A DNA stretch of 64,000 nucleotides from Ruminiclostridium cellulolyticum H10 (GTDB lineage Bacteria > Bacillota > Clostridia > Acetivibrionales > DSM-1351). The DNA is taken from assembly GCF_000022065.1 (NCBI RefSeq), contig NC_011898.1:1852501-1916500 (forward strand), given 5' to 3'. Position 1 is the stretch's first letter. Every line of letters begins with the position of its first letter. Of this stretch, positions 1-11,800 are shown piece by piece. The notes under the pieces were generated by a model. It worked only from the letters and a program-made list of their open reading frames with translations. It was not told the DNA's origin and made no database searches. Position numbers and translations under genes: made by a program.

Positions 1-201
<201 letters not shown>

Positions 202-367
202 AGACAGGGTTCATGCAGAGAAATCTGAGATGAATCGTAATCTTTAGGTCGAGGATAATGTTAGTAAGGCTTGAGCAAAGCTCGCCGAACATAAAAGCAT
301 TATCTTAGAGTTTCTTTACAATCACTGTTTAGTTTTCAAAGCCCATGAAAATGGACTTTGATTTTAT

Positions 368-443
368 GGGGGTATAGCTCAGCTGGGAGAGCACCTGCCT
401 TGCAAGCAGGGGGTCATGAGTTCGATTCTCATTATCTCCACCA
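368..443 (+). tRNA. tRNA-Ala (anticodon TGC) in the 16S-23S spacer
   Basis: This is a complete 76-nt cloverleaf with encoded CCA. The anticodon stem encloses TGC. The acceptor stem carries the G3-U70 wobble pair that identifies alanine tRNAs. It is co-transcribed with the rRNA operon, which is a common place for tRNA-Ala in Firmicutes. Confidence 0.96.
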
Positions 444-838
444 AGGCTTTTTTTAAGTCTAAAAAATACCAGTTGACTTGTTGATTGAAACTGGTATAAT
501 AGGAACTCCGCAGTCAGTGTGGCAACACAAACAGCTGCGAGGTTTGTACCTTGAGAACTGAATAATGTTATTCAAAGAATGCGTTTCAAATTTTTATTTG
601 AAATACGTTTTAAGAAGATGAGAAGACATAGAAATATATATGAAAGTATGTATTTCCGTAAAAGTAATAAGGGTAACATGTGAAAAGGAGAAATCCTTTG
701 AAACACGTAAAGCAGTTTACGTTGGAACATGCAACTCTTAGGAAAACTAACTCATTGATAGGTTAAGACAATCACTTTAAATCAATTACTATGTAATTGA
801 CATTGAGAATCTGATGAAATCGAAGATAATTCGAATAC
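444..838 (+). other. 16S-23S spacer, distal part, with internal promoter
   Basis: No gene is seen here; the short ORFs on either strand have no codon character or ribosome sites. The stretch holds a promoter-like sequence at 473-500 and, further on, AT-rich sequence probably involved in pre-rRNA processing. A structured repeat begins at 839. Confidence 0.6.
473..500 (+). promoter_or_regulatory. Putative promoter inside the rRNA spacer
   Basis: TTGACT at 473-478 and TATAAT at 495-500 are separated by 16 bp, close to a SigA consensus. It lies just downstream of tRNA-Ala and would let the 23S-5S part be transcribed independently of the upstream rRNA promoter. Function is inferred from sequence only. 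Confidence 0.5.
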
Positions 839-957
839 AAAAGGAATAGATACGAGCAGTACAAGGAAGGCGACCGACGAGCAGCGGAGTTTACGGTGGT
901 AAATGAGCAGCACAGGAGGGAAGGCTGACACAGTAATGCGACGTATATATAACTTTT
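839..957 (+). ncRNA. Structured rRNA-spacer element, copy 1 (before 23S)
   Basis: A 119-nt segment directly upstream of 23S that recurs at the same length directly upstream of 5S (4001-4119). The outer stem pairs AAAAG (839-843) with CTTTT (953-957). An inner stem pairs ATACG (850-854) with CGTAT (942-946). An apical hairpin TTTAC-GGTG-GTAAA lies at 890-903. Base changes relative to copy 2 keep the pairs, which supports a conserved RNA structure. Its role is unknown; pre-rRNA processing or an inserted mobile RNA are possibilities. Confidence 0.65.
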
Positions 958-961
958 GAGA

Positions 962-3874
<2,913 letters not shown>

Positions 3875-4000
3875 CAAAAGAAAACAGGTATATCAAAAGT
3901 AGAAGGTCTTAAAACTAGAAAATGAGAGAGCTTCAAGTCTTCTTAAAAGGATAACATTAATCAGTTCTGAAGGTACAAAAAGTATCTTAAAAAAGTTAAT

Positions 4001-4119
4001 AAAATTGTAAGAAGCGAGTAGTACAAGGAAGAAGAGTGATGAGGAGCGGAGTTTATACGCATAAATGAGCACCACAAGAACGAAATCTGACGAAGTAATA
4101 TGAAGCTTATCACAATTTT
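4001..4119 (+). ncRNA. Structured rRNA-spacer element, copy 2 (before 5S)
   Basis: Second 119-nt copy, ending 6 nt before the 5S gene. The outer stem AAAATTGT (4001-4008) pairs with ACAATTTT (4112-4119). The apical hairpin TTTAT-ACGC-ATAAA at 4052-4065 sits at exactly the same offset as in copy 1. Compensatory differences from copy 1 occur at four pairs: 843/953 vs 4005/4115, 851/945 vs 4013/4107, 852/944 vs 4014/4106, and 894/899 vs 4056/4061. Function is unknown. Confidence 0.65.
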
Positions 4120-4125
4120 AAATTT

Positions 4126-4242
4126 TCTGGTGGAAATGACGAGATGGCCACACCCGTTCCCATACCGAACACGGCAGTTAAGCATCTTTGTGCCGATAAT
4201 ACTTGGCTGGAAACGGCCCGGGAAAGTAGGTCTCTGCCAGAT
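4126..4242 (+). rRNA. 5S ribosomal RNA
   Basis: A 117-nt gene. The 5' TCTGG pairs with the 3' CCAGA. The conserved loop CCCGTTCCCATACCGAACACGG is present near 4152. It closes the rRNA operon and is followed 8 nt later by a terminator. Confidence 0.96.
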
Positions 4243-4250
4243 TTATATGA

Positions 4251-4281
4251 AAACCTCAAGCTTATAGCTTGAGGTTTTGTT
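4251..4281 (+). terminator. Rho-independent terminator of the rRNA operon
   Basis: An 11-bp perfect stem pairs 4251-4261 with 4267-4277 around a TTATA loop, followed by TGTTGT. It lies immediately after 5S. Confidence 0.85.
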
Positions 4282-4704
4282 GTATTGAAAAACAGATATA
4301 GAAATAGAAAATGAGGGAAATAATTATACTTATGAAATTTTGTTTATATAAGATACAATTATATATAAATATAGCACTTTATGTAAAATTGTGATAAAAT
4401 GAAACTTGTCTTTTAGAATAATAAAGATATAAGGTATGTACAAGTAAAAATATGATTTAATCATAGTAAACTTAACAAAAAACAAAGGTGATTTTTGTAG
4501 AATAAATGATTCCTTTTTGAGTTATTTTGTAATATAATATATAGTGATTGTATTATTTTGGTAATAACTTATATCGTACCTTCATTCTTATGGACAAATA
4601 AAAAACTTAGAAAAATATTCTAAATCGTATTCTTCTGGAATACATATTACATTAGATAAATAAAAAAGAGAGACACAACAGCAAAAGAGAGGAGTGGGGG
4701 GTAA
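4282..4704. other. AT-rich intergenic region before the SSB-like gene
   Basis: No gene or clear structured RNA is recognised. The sequence is very AT-rich and must contain the promoter of the downstream SSB-like gene. A ribosome site (GAGAGGAGTGGGGGG, 4687-4701) closes it. Confidence 0.5.
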
Positions 4705-5385
4705 ATGGTCGGAAATGTAATAGAAAATAACGTAGTGACCATTTCAGGTAGAGTAGTTTCAGAGGTTGAATATAGTCATGAGGTATATGGCGAAGGATTT
4801 TATTCTTTTCATTTAGATGTACCCAGATTAAGTGAAAGCAGTGATAAAATATCTGTTACATTTTCAGAACGTCTGATTCCAAAGGAGAAGCTTGTTATTG
4901 GCTCACTGTTGGAAATAGAGGGTCAATTCAGATCATATAACAGCTATAAAAGTGAATCCAATAAACTTGTGCTTACTGTTTTTGCAAGGGAAATAGTTTA
5001 TATTGATGAAGATAAAAGAATAAAGAATCCTAATCAGATTTATCTGAACGGTTATATATGTAAGGCACCCATATATAGAATGACACCTTTTGGAAGGGAA
5101 ATAACAGATATACTTGTAGCTGTTAACAGACCATATAATAAATCTGATTATATCCCATGCATAGCCTGGGGCAGAAATGCCAGATATTCTCAAAACCTAT
5201 CTATCGGCGACAATATTAAGATATGGGGAAGAATCCAAAGCAGAGAGTATCAGAAAAAGCTTGAATCAGGAGAAACTATAACAAAAACGGCTTATGAGGT
5301 ATCAGTCTCTAAAATGGAAATTTCTGAGCCATCAGCTAAAGAAGATGATGAAGATATGGAGATCGAAAGTTCAACAGAAGAATAA
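4705..5385 (+). CDS. Single-stranded DNA-binding protein with two OB folds
   Basis: A 226-residue protein with two OB-fold modules. The first (about residues 5-100) is divergent. The second (about 105-200) has the usual SSB features: a YLNGYICKAPIYR strand, an IPCIAWGRNA segment, and a GDNIKIWGRIQSR strand. The tail is strongly acidic (EDDEDMEIESSTEE), as in SSB proteins whose C-terminus recruits partners, although the canonical DIPF tip is absent. It stands alone behind a strong ribosome site, not in an rpsF-ssb-rpsR cluster, so it is probably an accessory SSB paralogue. The two-domain build is longer than standard SSB (about 140-180 residues). Its specific role is unknown. Confidence 0.8.
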   Translation: MVGNVIENNVVTISGRVVSEVEYSHEVYGEGFYSFHLDVPRLSESSDKISVTFSERLIPKEKLVIGSLLEIEGQFRSYNSYKSESNKLVLTVFAREIVYIDEDKRIKNPNQIYLNGYICKAPIYRMTPFGREITDILVAVNRPYNKSDYIPCIAWGRNARYSQNLSIGDNIKIWGRIQSREYQKKLESGETITKTAYEVSVSKMEISEPSAKEDDEDMEIESSTEE

Positions 5386-5405
5386 TTTTTCATAAATATA
5401 CAGAC

Positions 5406-5458
5406 AAAAACCATCCACATTGCTTCAGTTTTTGGGAACAGAGTGAGATGGTTTTTTA
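5406..5458 (+). terminator. T-tailed hairpin after the SSB-like gene
   Basis: AAACCATC (5408-5415) pairs with GATGGTTT (5447-5454), extended by CAC/GTG inside, and is followed by a T run. The loop is long. It is the first of three similar hairpins in the 420-bp gap before apbE. Confidence 0.6.
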
Positions 5459-5601
5459 TTTAGGACTCCGAGTTACAATATATCCTAAGAAGCTTCAGCC
5501 ATGTAGGAATTCAACATCTATTTAAAGTAAGGATGGCTTTTATCCTTGCGGCCCAAATAAGAGTATGCGTATTTAACTCACACATCATTTCAACACATGT
5601 G

Positions 5602-5640
5602 AAACCGCCTCCGCTCTGTAAAGTGCAGAAGTGGTTTTTT
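5602..5640 (+). terminator. Second T-tailed hairpin
   Basis: ACC (5604-5606) pairs with GGT (5633-5635), extended by GC and TC pairs, and is followed by six T. The stem is imperfect. Termination is possible, but what transcript it would stop is unclear. Confidence 0.4.
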
Positions 5641-5656
5641 CTATTATTGGATGTAT

Positions 5657-5696
5657 AAAACAGTATCAAGCCTGCAATTAGCGATCCTGTTTTTTG
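5657..5696 (+). terminator. Third T-tailed hairpin
   Basis: AAACAG (5658-5663) pairs with CTGTTT (5687-5692), with an inner ATC/GAT extension, and is followed by T residues. It lies about 110 bp upstream of apbE and could insulate it from upstream transcription. Confidence 0.4.
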
Positions 5697-5804
5697 TTAT
5701 AAAAGTTGAAATTTCAGGGAAAGATTTATAAATAATGTACATTTTATATAGTGTATAATTTGTTTGATTTGTGTTCCTATTCGGAAATATAAGGGGGGAG
5801 TTGG

Positions 5805-6857
5805 TTGAAAATTAAGCAGTTTTTAATTCTTACCATAGTTATATCATTTTCTTATAATTTATGCGGTTGTTCAAAGAGTAATACCGGTAATCACTACGTT
5901 GAAAAAGAAAGCTATCAAATGGGTACTATAATTTCTCAAAAGATTTATGGTACAAACGCAGAAATTACTGCTGACAAGATTACACAAAGGTTAAAAAGCA
6001 TTGAAGAAAATATGTCTGTCAATATTGAAACGAGTACTATCAATCAAATTAACAGCCATTCAGGACAAGCTGAGGTATTTCGTATTAATAGTGATATATA
6101 TAATATTTTGATTATGGCTGAAAAGTTTTCTTCATTAAGCGATGGTGCCTTTGACATAACTGTAGGGCCTTTAGTCAAGGAATGGGGAGTTTTTACCAAC
6201 CATCCACATATTCCTTCACAGAAGCGCATTAAAGAACTTTTAAAGCTTGTGAGTTATAAGTCAATTAACATAAACCGAGAGAAAATGACTTTCAGGCTTC
6301 CTGTTAAAGGTCAGATGGTTGATTTTGGTGCTATAGCAAAGGGTTATGCCGCAGATGAAGCTGTAAAAATATGTAGTAGTAATGGAGTAAAATCAGCTTA
6401 CATAAACCTTGGAGGGAATGTCTATGTGGTGGGGCATAAACCGGATAAAACAACCTGGAGAATAGGAATTCAAAATCCAAGGGCTGCTGATGGCAAATAT
6501 ATTGGCATACTCAGTGTATCGGACAAAACTGTAGTAACTTCAGGTGATTATGAAAGATTTTTTATGAAAAACGGTATAAGATATCACCATATTTTAGATC
6601 CGAGAACAGGGTATCCTAGCAATTCAGATTTGATGAGTTCAACCATTGTTACTAACAGTTCAATTTGCGCTGATGCTCTGTCAACAGCAACATTTGTAAT
6701 GGGATTGAAGAAGTCCAGAGAATTACTTAAAAAACTGGATGGTATTGATGCTGTATTCATTACCAAAGATAAAAAAGTTTATGTAAGCGAAAAGCTTAAA
6801 AGGTACTTTACTTTTTATGATGAAAGTGGTGAGTTTACTTATGTTGAAAAAGGGTGA
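5805..6857 (+). CDS. apbE: FAD:protein FMN transferase, lipoprotein
   Basis: A 350-residue ApbE-family enzyme. It moves FMN from FAD onto Thr/Ser residues of partner proteins outside the membrane. The N-terminus is a lipoprotein signal with lipobox LCGC (Cys22). Family motifs are present: ESYQMGTI at the start of the domain, SDGAFDITVGPL (about residue 110), VDFGAIAKGYAAD (about 172), the NLGGNVYV strand, HHILDPRTGYP (about 262) and the metal-binding CADALSTATFVMG near 289. The start is TTG at 5805, preceded by AAGGGGGGAG. It begins an operon with a NusG-domain-II protein, a Gx transporter and a polyprenyl synthase. This set is typical of clostridia and suggests redox or quinone-like membrane chemistry. 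Its flavinylation target is not in the window. Confidence 0.92.
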   Translation: MKIKQFLILTIVISFSYNLCGCSKSNTGNHYVEKESYQMGTIISQKIYGTNAEITADKITQRLKSIEENMSVNIETSTINQINSHSGQAEVFRINSDIYNILIMAEKFSSLSDGAFDITVGPLVKEWGVFTNHPHIPSQKRIKELLKLVSYKSININREKMTFRLPVKGQMVDFGAIAKGYAADEAVKICSSNGVKSAYINLGGNVYVVGHKPDKTTWRIGIQNPRAADGKYIGILSVSDKTVVTSGDYERFFMKNGIRYHHILDPRTGYPSNSDLMSSTIVTNSSICADALSTATFVMGLKKSRELLKKLDGIDAVFITKDKKVYVSEKLKRYFTFYDESGEFTYVEKG

Positions 6858-7248
6858 CATAATCCTTTTGTTGCTTATAGTTATAGGAATACTGTCAGTT
6901 TTATTCTTTGGCAGGGAAGATGCAGTAAGTTTTAGCAGTAGAGATGGAAGCCAGATTGATCGTGGAGCTATTACAGCAGTAATAAAAAAGGACAATAAAG
7001 TAATCAGAAAAATTAACCTGTCTAAATTGGATAAAAGTGAGGTTATTAATGTTTCCGGGTTGTATAAAGCTACTATTTTAGCTGAAAAAAACAGAATCTG
7101 TTTTGTTGAATCAGATTGTCCTGACAAAATCTGCGTAAAAAACGGTTGGCTCAATAATCCAGGAGAAATGTCGGTTTGCCTACCGAATAAAATAATTATC
7201 AAGCTTGAGAAAAACAGAAATCAAAATGTGGATGGGGTGGTAAAGTGA
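6841..7248 (+). CDS. NusG domain II-containing membrane-anchored protein
   Basis: A protein of 135 residues: one N-terminal membrane span (IILLLLIVIGILSVLFF) and an extracytoplasmic domain of the NusG-domain-II (SH3-like) type, with the family's CxxxxCPDKICV-like segment (VESDCPDKICVKNGW). It is not the transcription factor NusG. The ATG at 6841 is preferred over upstream codons because MLKKGDIILLL is the normal family start. It overlaps the end of apbE by 17 bp, so translation is probably coupled. The family regularly accompanies apbE and Gx transporter genes. No biochemical function is established. Confidence 0.85.
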   Translation: MLKKGDIILLLLIVIGILSVLFFGREDAVSFSSRDGSQIDRGAITAVIKKDNKVIRKINLSKLDKSEVINVSGLYKATILAEKNRICFVESDCPDKICVKNGWLNNPGEMSVCLPNKIIIKLEKNRNQNVDGVVK

Positions 7249-7781
7249 GATTGTATGTAAAAAATTCCGTTGATATAAAGAAAATGGTACTGTTGGCTGT
7301 TCTTACTTCTCAGGCGTTGGTATTGTCGGTTATTGAATCTTGGTTTCCGTTTTCTGTGGGAATTCCGGGGATAAAGCTCGGACTGTCAAATATAATCATA
7401 ATTGTAGCTTTAATCTTTTTCAGCCTTTCCAACACCCTTGCTATAGTTCTGGTAAAATGTGTACTCTCATCCCTTTTCATGGGTGGGCCGATAATTTTCA
7501 CATTTAGTATATGTGGAGGAATTTTGAGTACACTGATTATGTGTATAATGTTAAAATATATGGAGAAGTGGTTTAGCTTGATTGGAATAAGCATAGCTGG
7601 ATCAATAGCACATAACACCGGGCAGATTATGATAGCATGCTTTATAATGAATGATTTATCCGTTATTGGATATTTACCTGTTTTGCTTTTGGCAGGAATT
7701 ATTATGGGAACATTTGTAGGGATATGCAGTACTTATTTTGTGAAAGGTTTAAAAAAGTTAAATATTATATCAAATTTATAA
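7245..7781 (+). CDS. Gx transporter family protein (heptaprenyl diphosphate synthase component I-like)
   Basis: A 178-residue integral membrane protein with about five hydrophobic segments. It carries the family signature GIPGIKLGLSNI (about residue 40), a SLFMGGP loop and SIAGSIAHNTGQI (about 118). Annotation pipelines call this family Gx transporter or heptaprenyl diphosphate synthase component I. The latter is inferred from linkage to the prenyl synthase, as here. The GTG start overlaps the previous stop in a GTGA arrangement. The substrate is unknown. Confidence 0.82.
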   Translation: MRLYVKNSVDIKKMVLLAVLTSQALVLSVIESWFPFSVGIPGIKLGLSNIIIIVALIFFSLSNTLAIVLVKCVLSSLFMGGPIIFTFSICGGILSTLIMCIMLKYMEKWFSLIGISIAGSIAHNTGQIMIACFIMNDLSVIGYLPVLLLAGIIMGTFVGICSTYFVKGLKKLNIISNL

Positions 7782-7790
7782 GGGGTAATT

Positions 7791-8747
7791 ATGTTTTTTG
7801 ATAATCAAAGGTTAAATGGTGATATTGAGAAAGTCGAGGAGAATCTGCGTAATAGTGTTACTTCAAAAAATAAGCTTCTGGTAAAGGCTATTGCTGATAC
7901 GGTAGGTGCAGGAGGTAAAAGGCTCAGACCTGCAATGGTAATAGTTTCATCTTATTTCGGAAAGATACGACAAGAAAATCTGATTCAGCTTGCAAGTGCC
8001 ATAGAATTACTTCATACTGCAACTTTAATACATGATGATGTACTGGACAACTCACCATATAGAAGAAACAATGAAACAGTATACAAAAAATACGGAACCG
8101 ATATGGCTATTTACTGTGGAGATTTTTTGTATACAAAGGCACTTTTGATGCTTGCCGATATTGTTCCCGCAAACAAGCTAACAATAGCAGCCCGGGCAGT
8201 GAAGACAATTTGTGAAGGTGAAGTAGACCAATACAGGGATAAGTATGTAATGAATCTGTCAGTTCCTTCATATCTAAAAAGAATCTCCAGAAAAACAGCA
8301 GTGCTTTTTTCAGCATCGTGTGCTTTGGGTGCTTTATGTGCAAAATGTAATCCTCGAATCACTAACAGTCTTTCAAAGCTAGGATTTTACTATGGGGTCA
8401 TGTTTCAGTTGATTGACGATTTCCGAGATTACAAAAGCGGTGATTCAGAATGGGGAAAGCCCGTCTATAACGACCTTTCAAAGGGTATACTTACTCTTCC
8501 TGCCATATATGCTTGCAGGGATAGTAAGGAAATACATAAAAGGGTTCAAAACTATTGGAACAAAAAGGTAAATACAAACGAAGAGCTTAATTCTATAATC
8601 TCTCTGATATGTTCTTCAGGCGGTATGGAATATACCGAGAACTACATAAAAAGGTATAGACAGAAGGCTTTACGGGAGATAGACAAGCTCCCCCAAAGCG
8701 AGGCGAGAGATATTCTTGGGGATTTGATAAATAAATTGCATATCTGA
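7791..8747 (+). CDS. Polyprenyl synthetase (trans-isoprenyl diphosphate synthase)
   Basis: A 318-residue soluble all-alpha prenyltransferase that extends allylic diphosphates with isopentenyl diphosphate. The first Asp-rich motif is LIHDDVLDNS (about residue 80), with GGKRLRP upstream. The second is QLIDDFRDY (about 207), which retains the DDxxD spacing. A GSDxAI-like membrane-proximal segment (TDMAIYCGDFL) is also present. It is the last gene of the apbE operon. Chain length cannot be read reliably; a heptaprenyl/octaprenyl enzyme for quinone or undecaprenyl-like lipid is plausible. Confidence 0.9.
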   Translation: MFFDNQRLNGDIEKVEENLRNSVTSKNKLLVKAIADTVGAGGKRLRPAMVIVSSYFGKIRQENLIQLASAIELLHTATLIHDDVLDNSPYRRNNETVYKKYGTDMAIYCGDFLYTKALLMLADIVPANKLTIAARAVKTICEGEVDQYRDKYVMNLSVPSYLKRISRKTAVLFSASCALGALCAKCNPRITNSLSKLGFYYGVMFQLIDDFRDYKSGDSEWGKPVYNDLSKGILTLPAIYACRDSKEIHKRVQNYWNKKVNTNEELNSIISLICSSGGMEYTENYIKRYRQKALREIDKLPQSEARDILGDLINKLHI

Positions 8748-8792
8748 TATAATAAAAGGGTTCTTTACAATATATAATTTGGAGTCGACATA

Positions 8793-11249
8793 ATGAAAGT
8801 AACAACTGTATCTGTAGTGCTAAGTAACACAACCAGAGCTTTTGATAAAAAATATACATATAGCGTACCGGAAAAGCTGTCTGAACAGGTTTTTCGAGGA
8901 TGCAGAGTTCTTGTTCCCTTCGGTAACGGAGAGCTGATAAAAGAAGGGTTTGTCATGGAAACAAATCCTTTGGTTTTTGAAGAAAAGCCTATTACATATA
9001 AAGAAATAAAAGAAATCCTTGAACCTTATCCTCTTTTGACAAATGATAGTATACAGCTTTTGGATTGGATGAAACGAAGGTATATATGTACGTACTTTGA
9101 TATTATTAAATGTATGCTGCCACCGGGTATAAGTGTAAAGACGGTAAAAAATATTAGAATCGATACTCTTAATCAGAAAGAATTTAAAAAAACAGGTTTG
9201 AATAAGGTTTTAAGTATTCTTACATATTGCGGCGGAGAATGTGAGTATGGAGAACTTAGAAGTCTCTGTAATATAAAGGGATTTAAGGCGGCTATAGATG
9301 AATTGTGCCAATCAGGCACGGTTATATTGGAGGAAAGCTATGAACAGAAGGTTAACGCAAAAACCGTAAAAGCGGTTTCCCTTGCAAGACCAGCCTCTGA
9401 AATAGTAGAAGAACTTGAAAATAACCGGATTAAGAGGATTCAGCATGTTAAAGTTCTTGAGATACTTCTTGAAAATGAAATAGTTTCAGTAAGTGATATT
9501 CAAAGGTTTGCCGGTGTTACTGCTTCGGTGCTCAATACTCTTAGCAAACATGGGTACATAAGTTATAAAAGTCTTGAAATAAAAAGAAATCCTCTAAAGG
9601 ATAAACAATATGCAAAGACAGAACCTCTTCCACCCACAGAGGACCAGGCTAATACCCTGATGTTTTTAAAGAAACAGCTTGACAGCCGCACCTTTCAGGA
9701 AACATTGCTCCATGGTATTACGGGAAGTGGTAAGACAGAGGTATACCTTCAGCTTATTTCCCACTGTTTTGAGTTGGGGAAAAAGGCTATTTTACTTGTG
9801 CCGGAAATTTCATTGACACCGCAGATGGTGGAAAGATTCGTTTCAAGATTTGGAAATAGGGTTGCAGTAATACACTCAAAGCTATCATTGGGGGAAAGGT
9901 TTGACCAGTGGAAACTTATCAGAGACGGAAAGGTTGATGTGGTGGTTGGTGCACGTTCTGCCGTATTTGCACCTGTGGAGAATCTTGGATTAATTGTAAT
10001 AGATGAGGAGCACGAGAGTTCTTATAAGTCAGAATCCTTGCCAAGATACAATGCTAAAGAAGTTGCACAAAAAAGATGTGAAATTAATGACTGCCTGCTT
10101 GTATACGGGTCGGCAACACCTTCTATAGAGACATATTACAATACAGAAACAGGAAAAATACAACTGCTTGAAATGAAAAACAGACCCAAAACAGCTATTT
10201 TGCCGAAAGTTGAACTTGTTGATATGCGGCTCGAACTGGAAAATGGAAATAAGACACCTTTTAGTTCAAGACTAGTAGAAGAGCTTCAAAAAAACAGAGA
10301 GAACAACCAGCAGAGTATTTTGTTTCTAAACAGAAGAGGCTTTTCAACTTTTGTTATTTGTAGGGATTGTGGTTATACTATGAAATGTCCGGATTGCAGC
10401 ATTGCATTGACATATCATTCAAAAACTAAAAGACTGATCTGTCATTATTGCGGTTTTACAGTGCAGAACCCCTCTACATGTCCATCCTGTAAAAGTGAGA
10501 ATATCAGGTATTTTGGAATAGGAACGCAAAAAATAGAAGAGGAAGTGAGTAAGCTTATCACGGAGGCCTCGGTAATACGTATGGATATGGACACCGTAGG
10601 CTACAAAAATGCACATGAAGAAATACTCAACCGATTTAAAAATGAAAATATAAATATTATGGTAGGCACACAGATGATAGCGAAAGGGCATGATTTTCCT
10701 AACGTCACCCTTGTAGGAGTGCTTGCTGCGGACGGTATGCTGAATACGGGAGATTACAGAGCCTCCGAAAGGACTTTTCAGCTTCTTACCCAGGTTTCTG
10801 GAAGGGCAGGAAGAGGAGATATTGGGGGTCGTGTAATAATACAAACTTACAACACTGATGAATATAGTATAATTGCAGCCTGTAACCACGATTTTTGCCG
10901 GTTTTACAGACAGGAAATCATGATACGTAAGAGACTTGATTATCCGCCGTTTACAAATATTGCAGTAATTACATTTACTGGAATACGAGACAGAGGTGTA
11001 TTTGAGGCTTCAAAAAGCATTAAGCCCCTGCTATCTAAAGTTTGTCCTAAAGATACTTTGATACTTGGACCTTCCAGAAGTCCCATACCCAAGATTGCAA
11101 GTAAGTACCGATGGAGGCTGGTTATAAAGGAAAAAGATGTGGAATTGCTGATTGACAGACTGACCGAAACGGCAGACAAGTTTTGGAGGAATAACAAGGA
11201 TAAGGATGTTTCCATGAGCATAGATATAAATCCCTATAATATGCTATAA
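8793..11249 (+). CDS. priA: Primosomal protein N' (replication restart helicase PriA)
   Basis: An 818-residue superfamily 2 helicase that reloads the replisome at stalled forks. The order is an N-terminal 3' DNA-binding domain (about 1-110), a winged-helix region, helicase lobe 1 with Walker A GITGSGKT (about 312) and DEEH box, a zinc-binding insert with eight cysteines (CRDCGYTMKCPDC and CHYCGF...CPSC, about 530-575), and helicase lobe 2 with GTQMIAKGHDFP and QVSGRAGR. Length is normal for the family. It opens the priA-def-fmt block found in Bacillus and clostridia. Confidence 0.97.
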   Translation: MKVTTVSVVLSNTTRAFDKKYTYSVPEKLSEQVFRGCRVLVPFGNGELIKEGFVMETNPLVFEEKPITYKEIKEILEPYPLLTNDSIQLLDWMKRRYICTYFDIIKCMLPPGISVKTVKNIRIDTLNQKEFKKTGLNKVLSILTYCGGECEYGELRSLCNIKGFKAAIDELCQSGTVILEESYEQKVNAKTVKAVSLARPASEIVEELENNRIKRIQHVKVLEILLENEIVSVSDIQRFAGVTASVLNTLSKHGYISYKSLEIKRNPLKDKQYAKTEPLPPTEDQANTLMFLKKQLDSRTFQETLLHGITGSGKTEVYLQLISHCFELGKKAILLVPEISLTPQMVERFVSRFGNRVAVIHSKLSLGERFDQWKLIRDGKVDVVVGARSAVFAPVENLGLIVIDEEHESSYKSESLPRYNAKEVAQKRCEINDCLLVYGSATPSIETYYNTETGKIQLLEMKNRPKTAILPKVELVDMRLELENGNKTPFSSRLVEELQKNRENNQQSILFLNRRGFSTFVICRDCGYTMKCPDCSIALTYHSKTKRLICHYCGFTVQNPSTCPSCKSENIRYFGIGTQKIEEEVSKLITEASVIRMDMDTVGYKNAHEEILNRFKNENINIMVGTQMIAKGHDFPNVTLVGVLAADGMLNTGDYRASERTFQLLTQVSGRAGRGDIGGRVIIQTYNTDEYSIIAACNHDFCRFYRQEIMIRKRLDYPPFTNIAVITFTGIRDRGVFEASKSIKPLLSKVCPKDTLILGPSRSPIPKIASKYRWRLVIKEKDVELLIDRLTETADKFWRNNKDKDVSMSIDINPYNML

Positions 11250-11280
11250 TAGAAAAGATATATTAATTTGGAGGTTGGTT

Positions 11281-11760
11281 ATGGCTTACAGGCAAATAAG
11301 GAAAGATGGGGACGAAGTATTAAGAAAGATAAGCAGACCGGTTGATAGTATCGATAAAAAAATATTAGCTCTTTTAGAGGATATGGCAGATACTATGTAC
11401 AGAGCTGACGGTGTTGGTTTGGCAGCTCCACAGATTGGTATTCTCAAGAGAATCGTTGTTATAGACGTTGGGGATGGATTATATGAGATGATTAATCCGA
11501 TTATTCTGGAACAAAGTGGAGAACAGGATGGTATGGAAGGTTGCCTGAGTATCCCCGGGGTATTGGGAAAGGTTAAGCGCCCCATGAAAGTTACATTAAG
11601 ATATACGGATAGAAATGGTGAGAGTATAACTATCGAAGCCAAAGAATTCTTTGCAAGGGCCATATGCCATGAACTAGACCATTTGGACGGGATATTATAT
11701 AAAGATAAGGCACATAAAATGTACACTGAAAAGGAACTTGAGGAAATGCAAAAAGATTAA
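11281..11760 (+). CDS. def: Peptide deformylase
   Basis: A 159-residue metalloenzyme that removes the formyl group from nascent N-formylmethionine. All three family motifs are present: GVGLAAPQIG, EGCLSIPG with the metal-ligand Cys, and HELDHLDG (HExxH). The ATG at 11281 is chosen because GGAGG lies at 11270-11274; the upstream in-frame TTG overlaps that site. It is followed by fmt, the enzyme that adds the formyl group. Confidence 0.97.
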   Translation: MAYRQIRKDGDEVLRKISRPVDSIDKKILALLEDMADTMYRADGVGLAAPQIGILKRIVVIDVGDGLYEMINPIILEQSGEQDGMEGCLSIPGVLGKVKRPMKVTLRYTDRNGESITIEAKEFFARAICHELDHLDGILYKDKAHKMYTEKELEEMQKD

Positions 11761-11800
11761 ACTGAGATATACCAAGGTTATTTAGGAGAGTGAAGTATTA

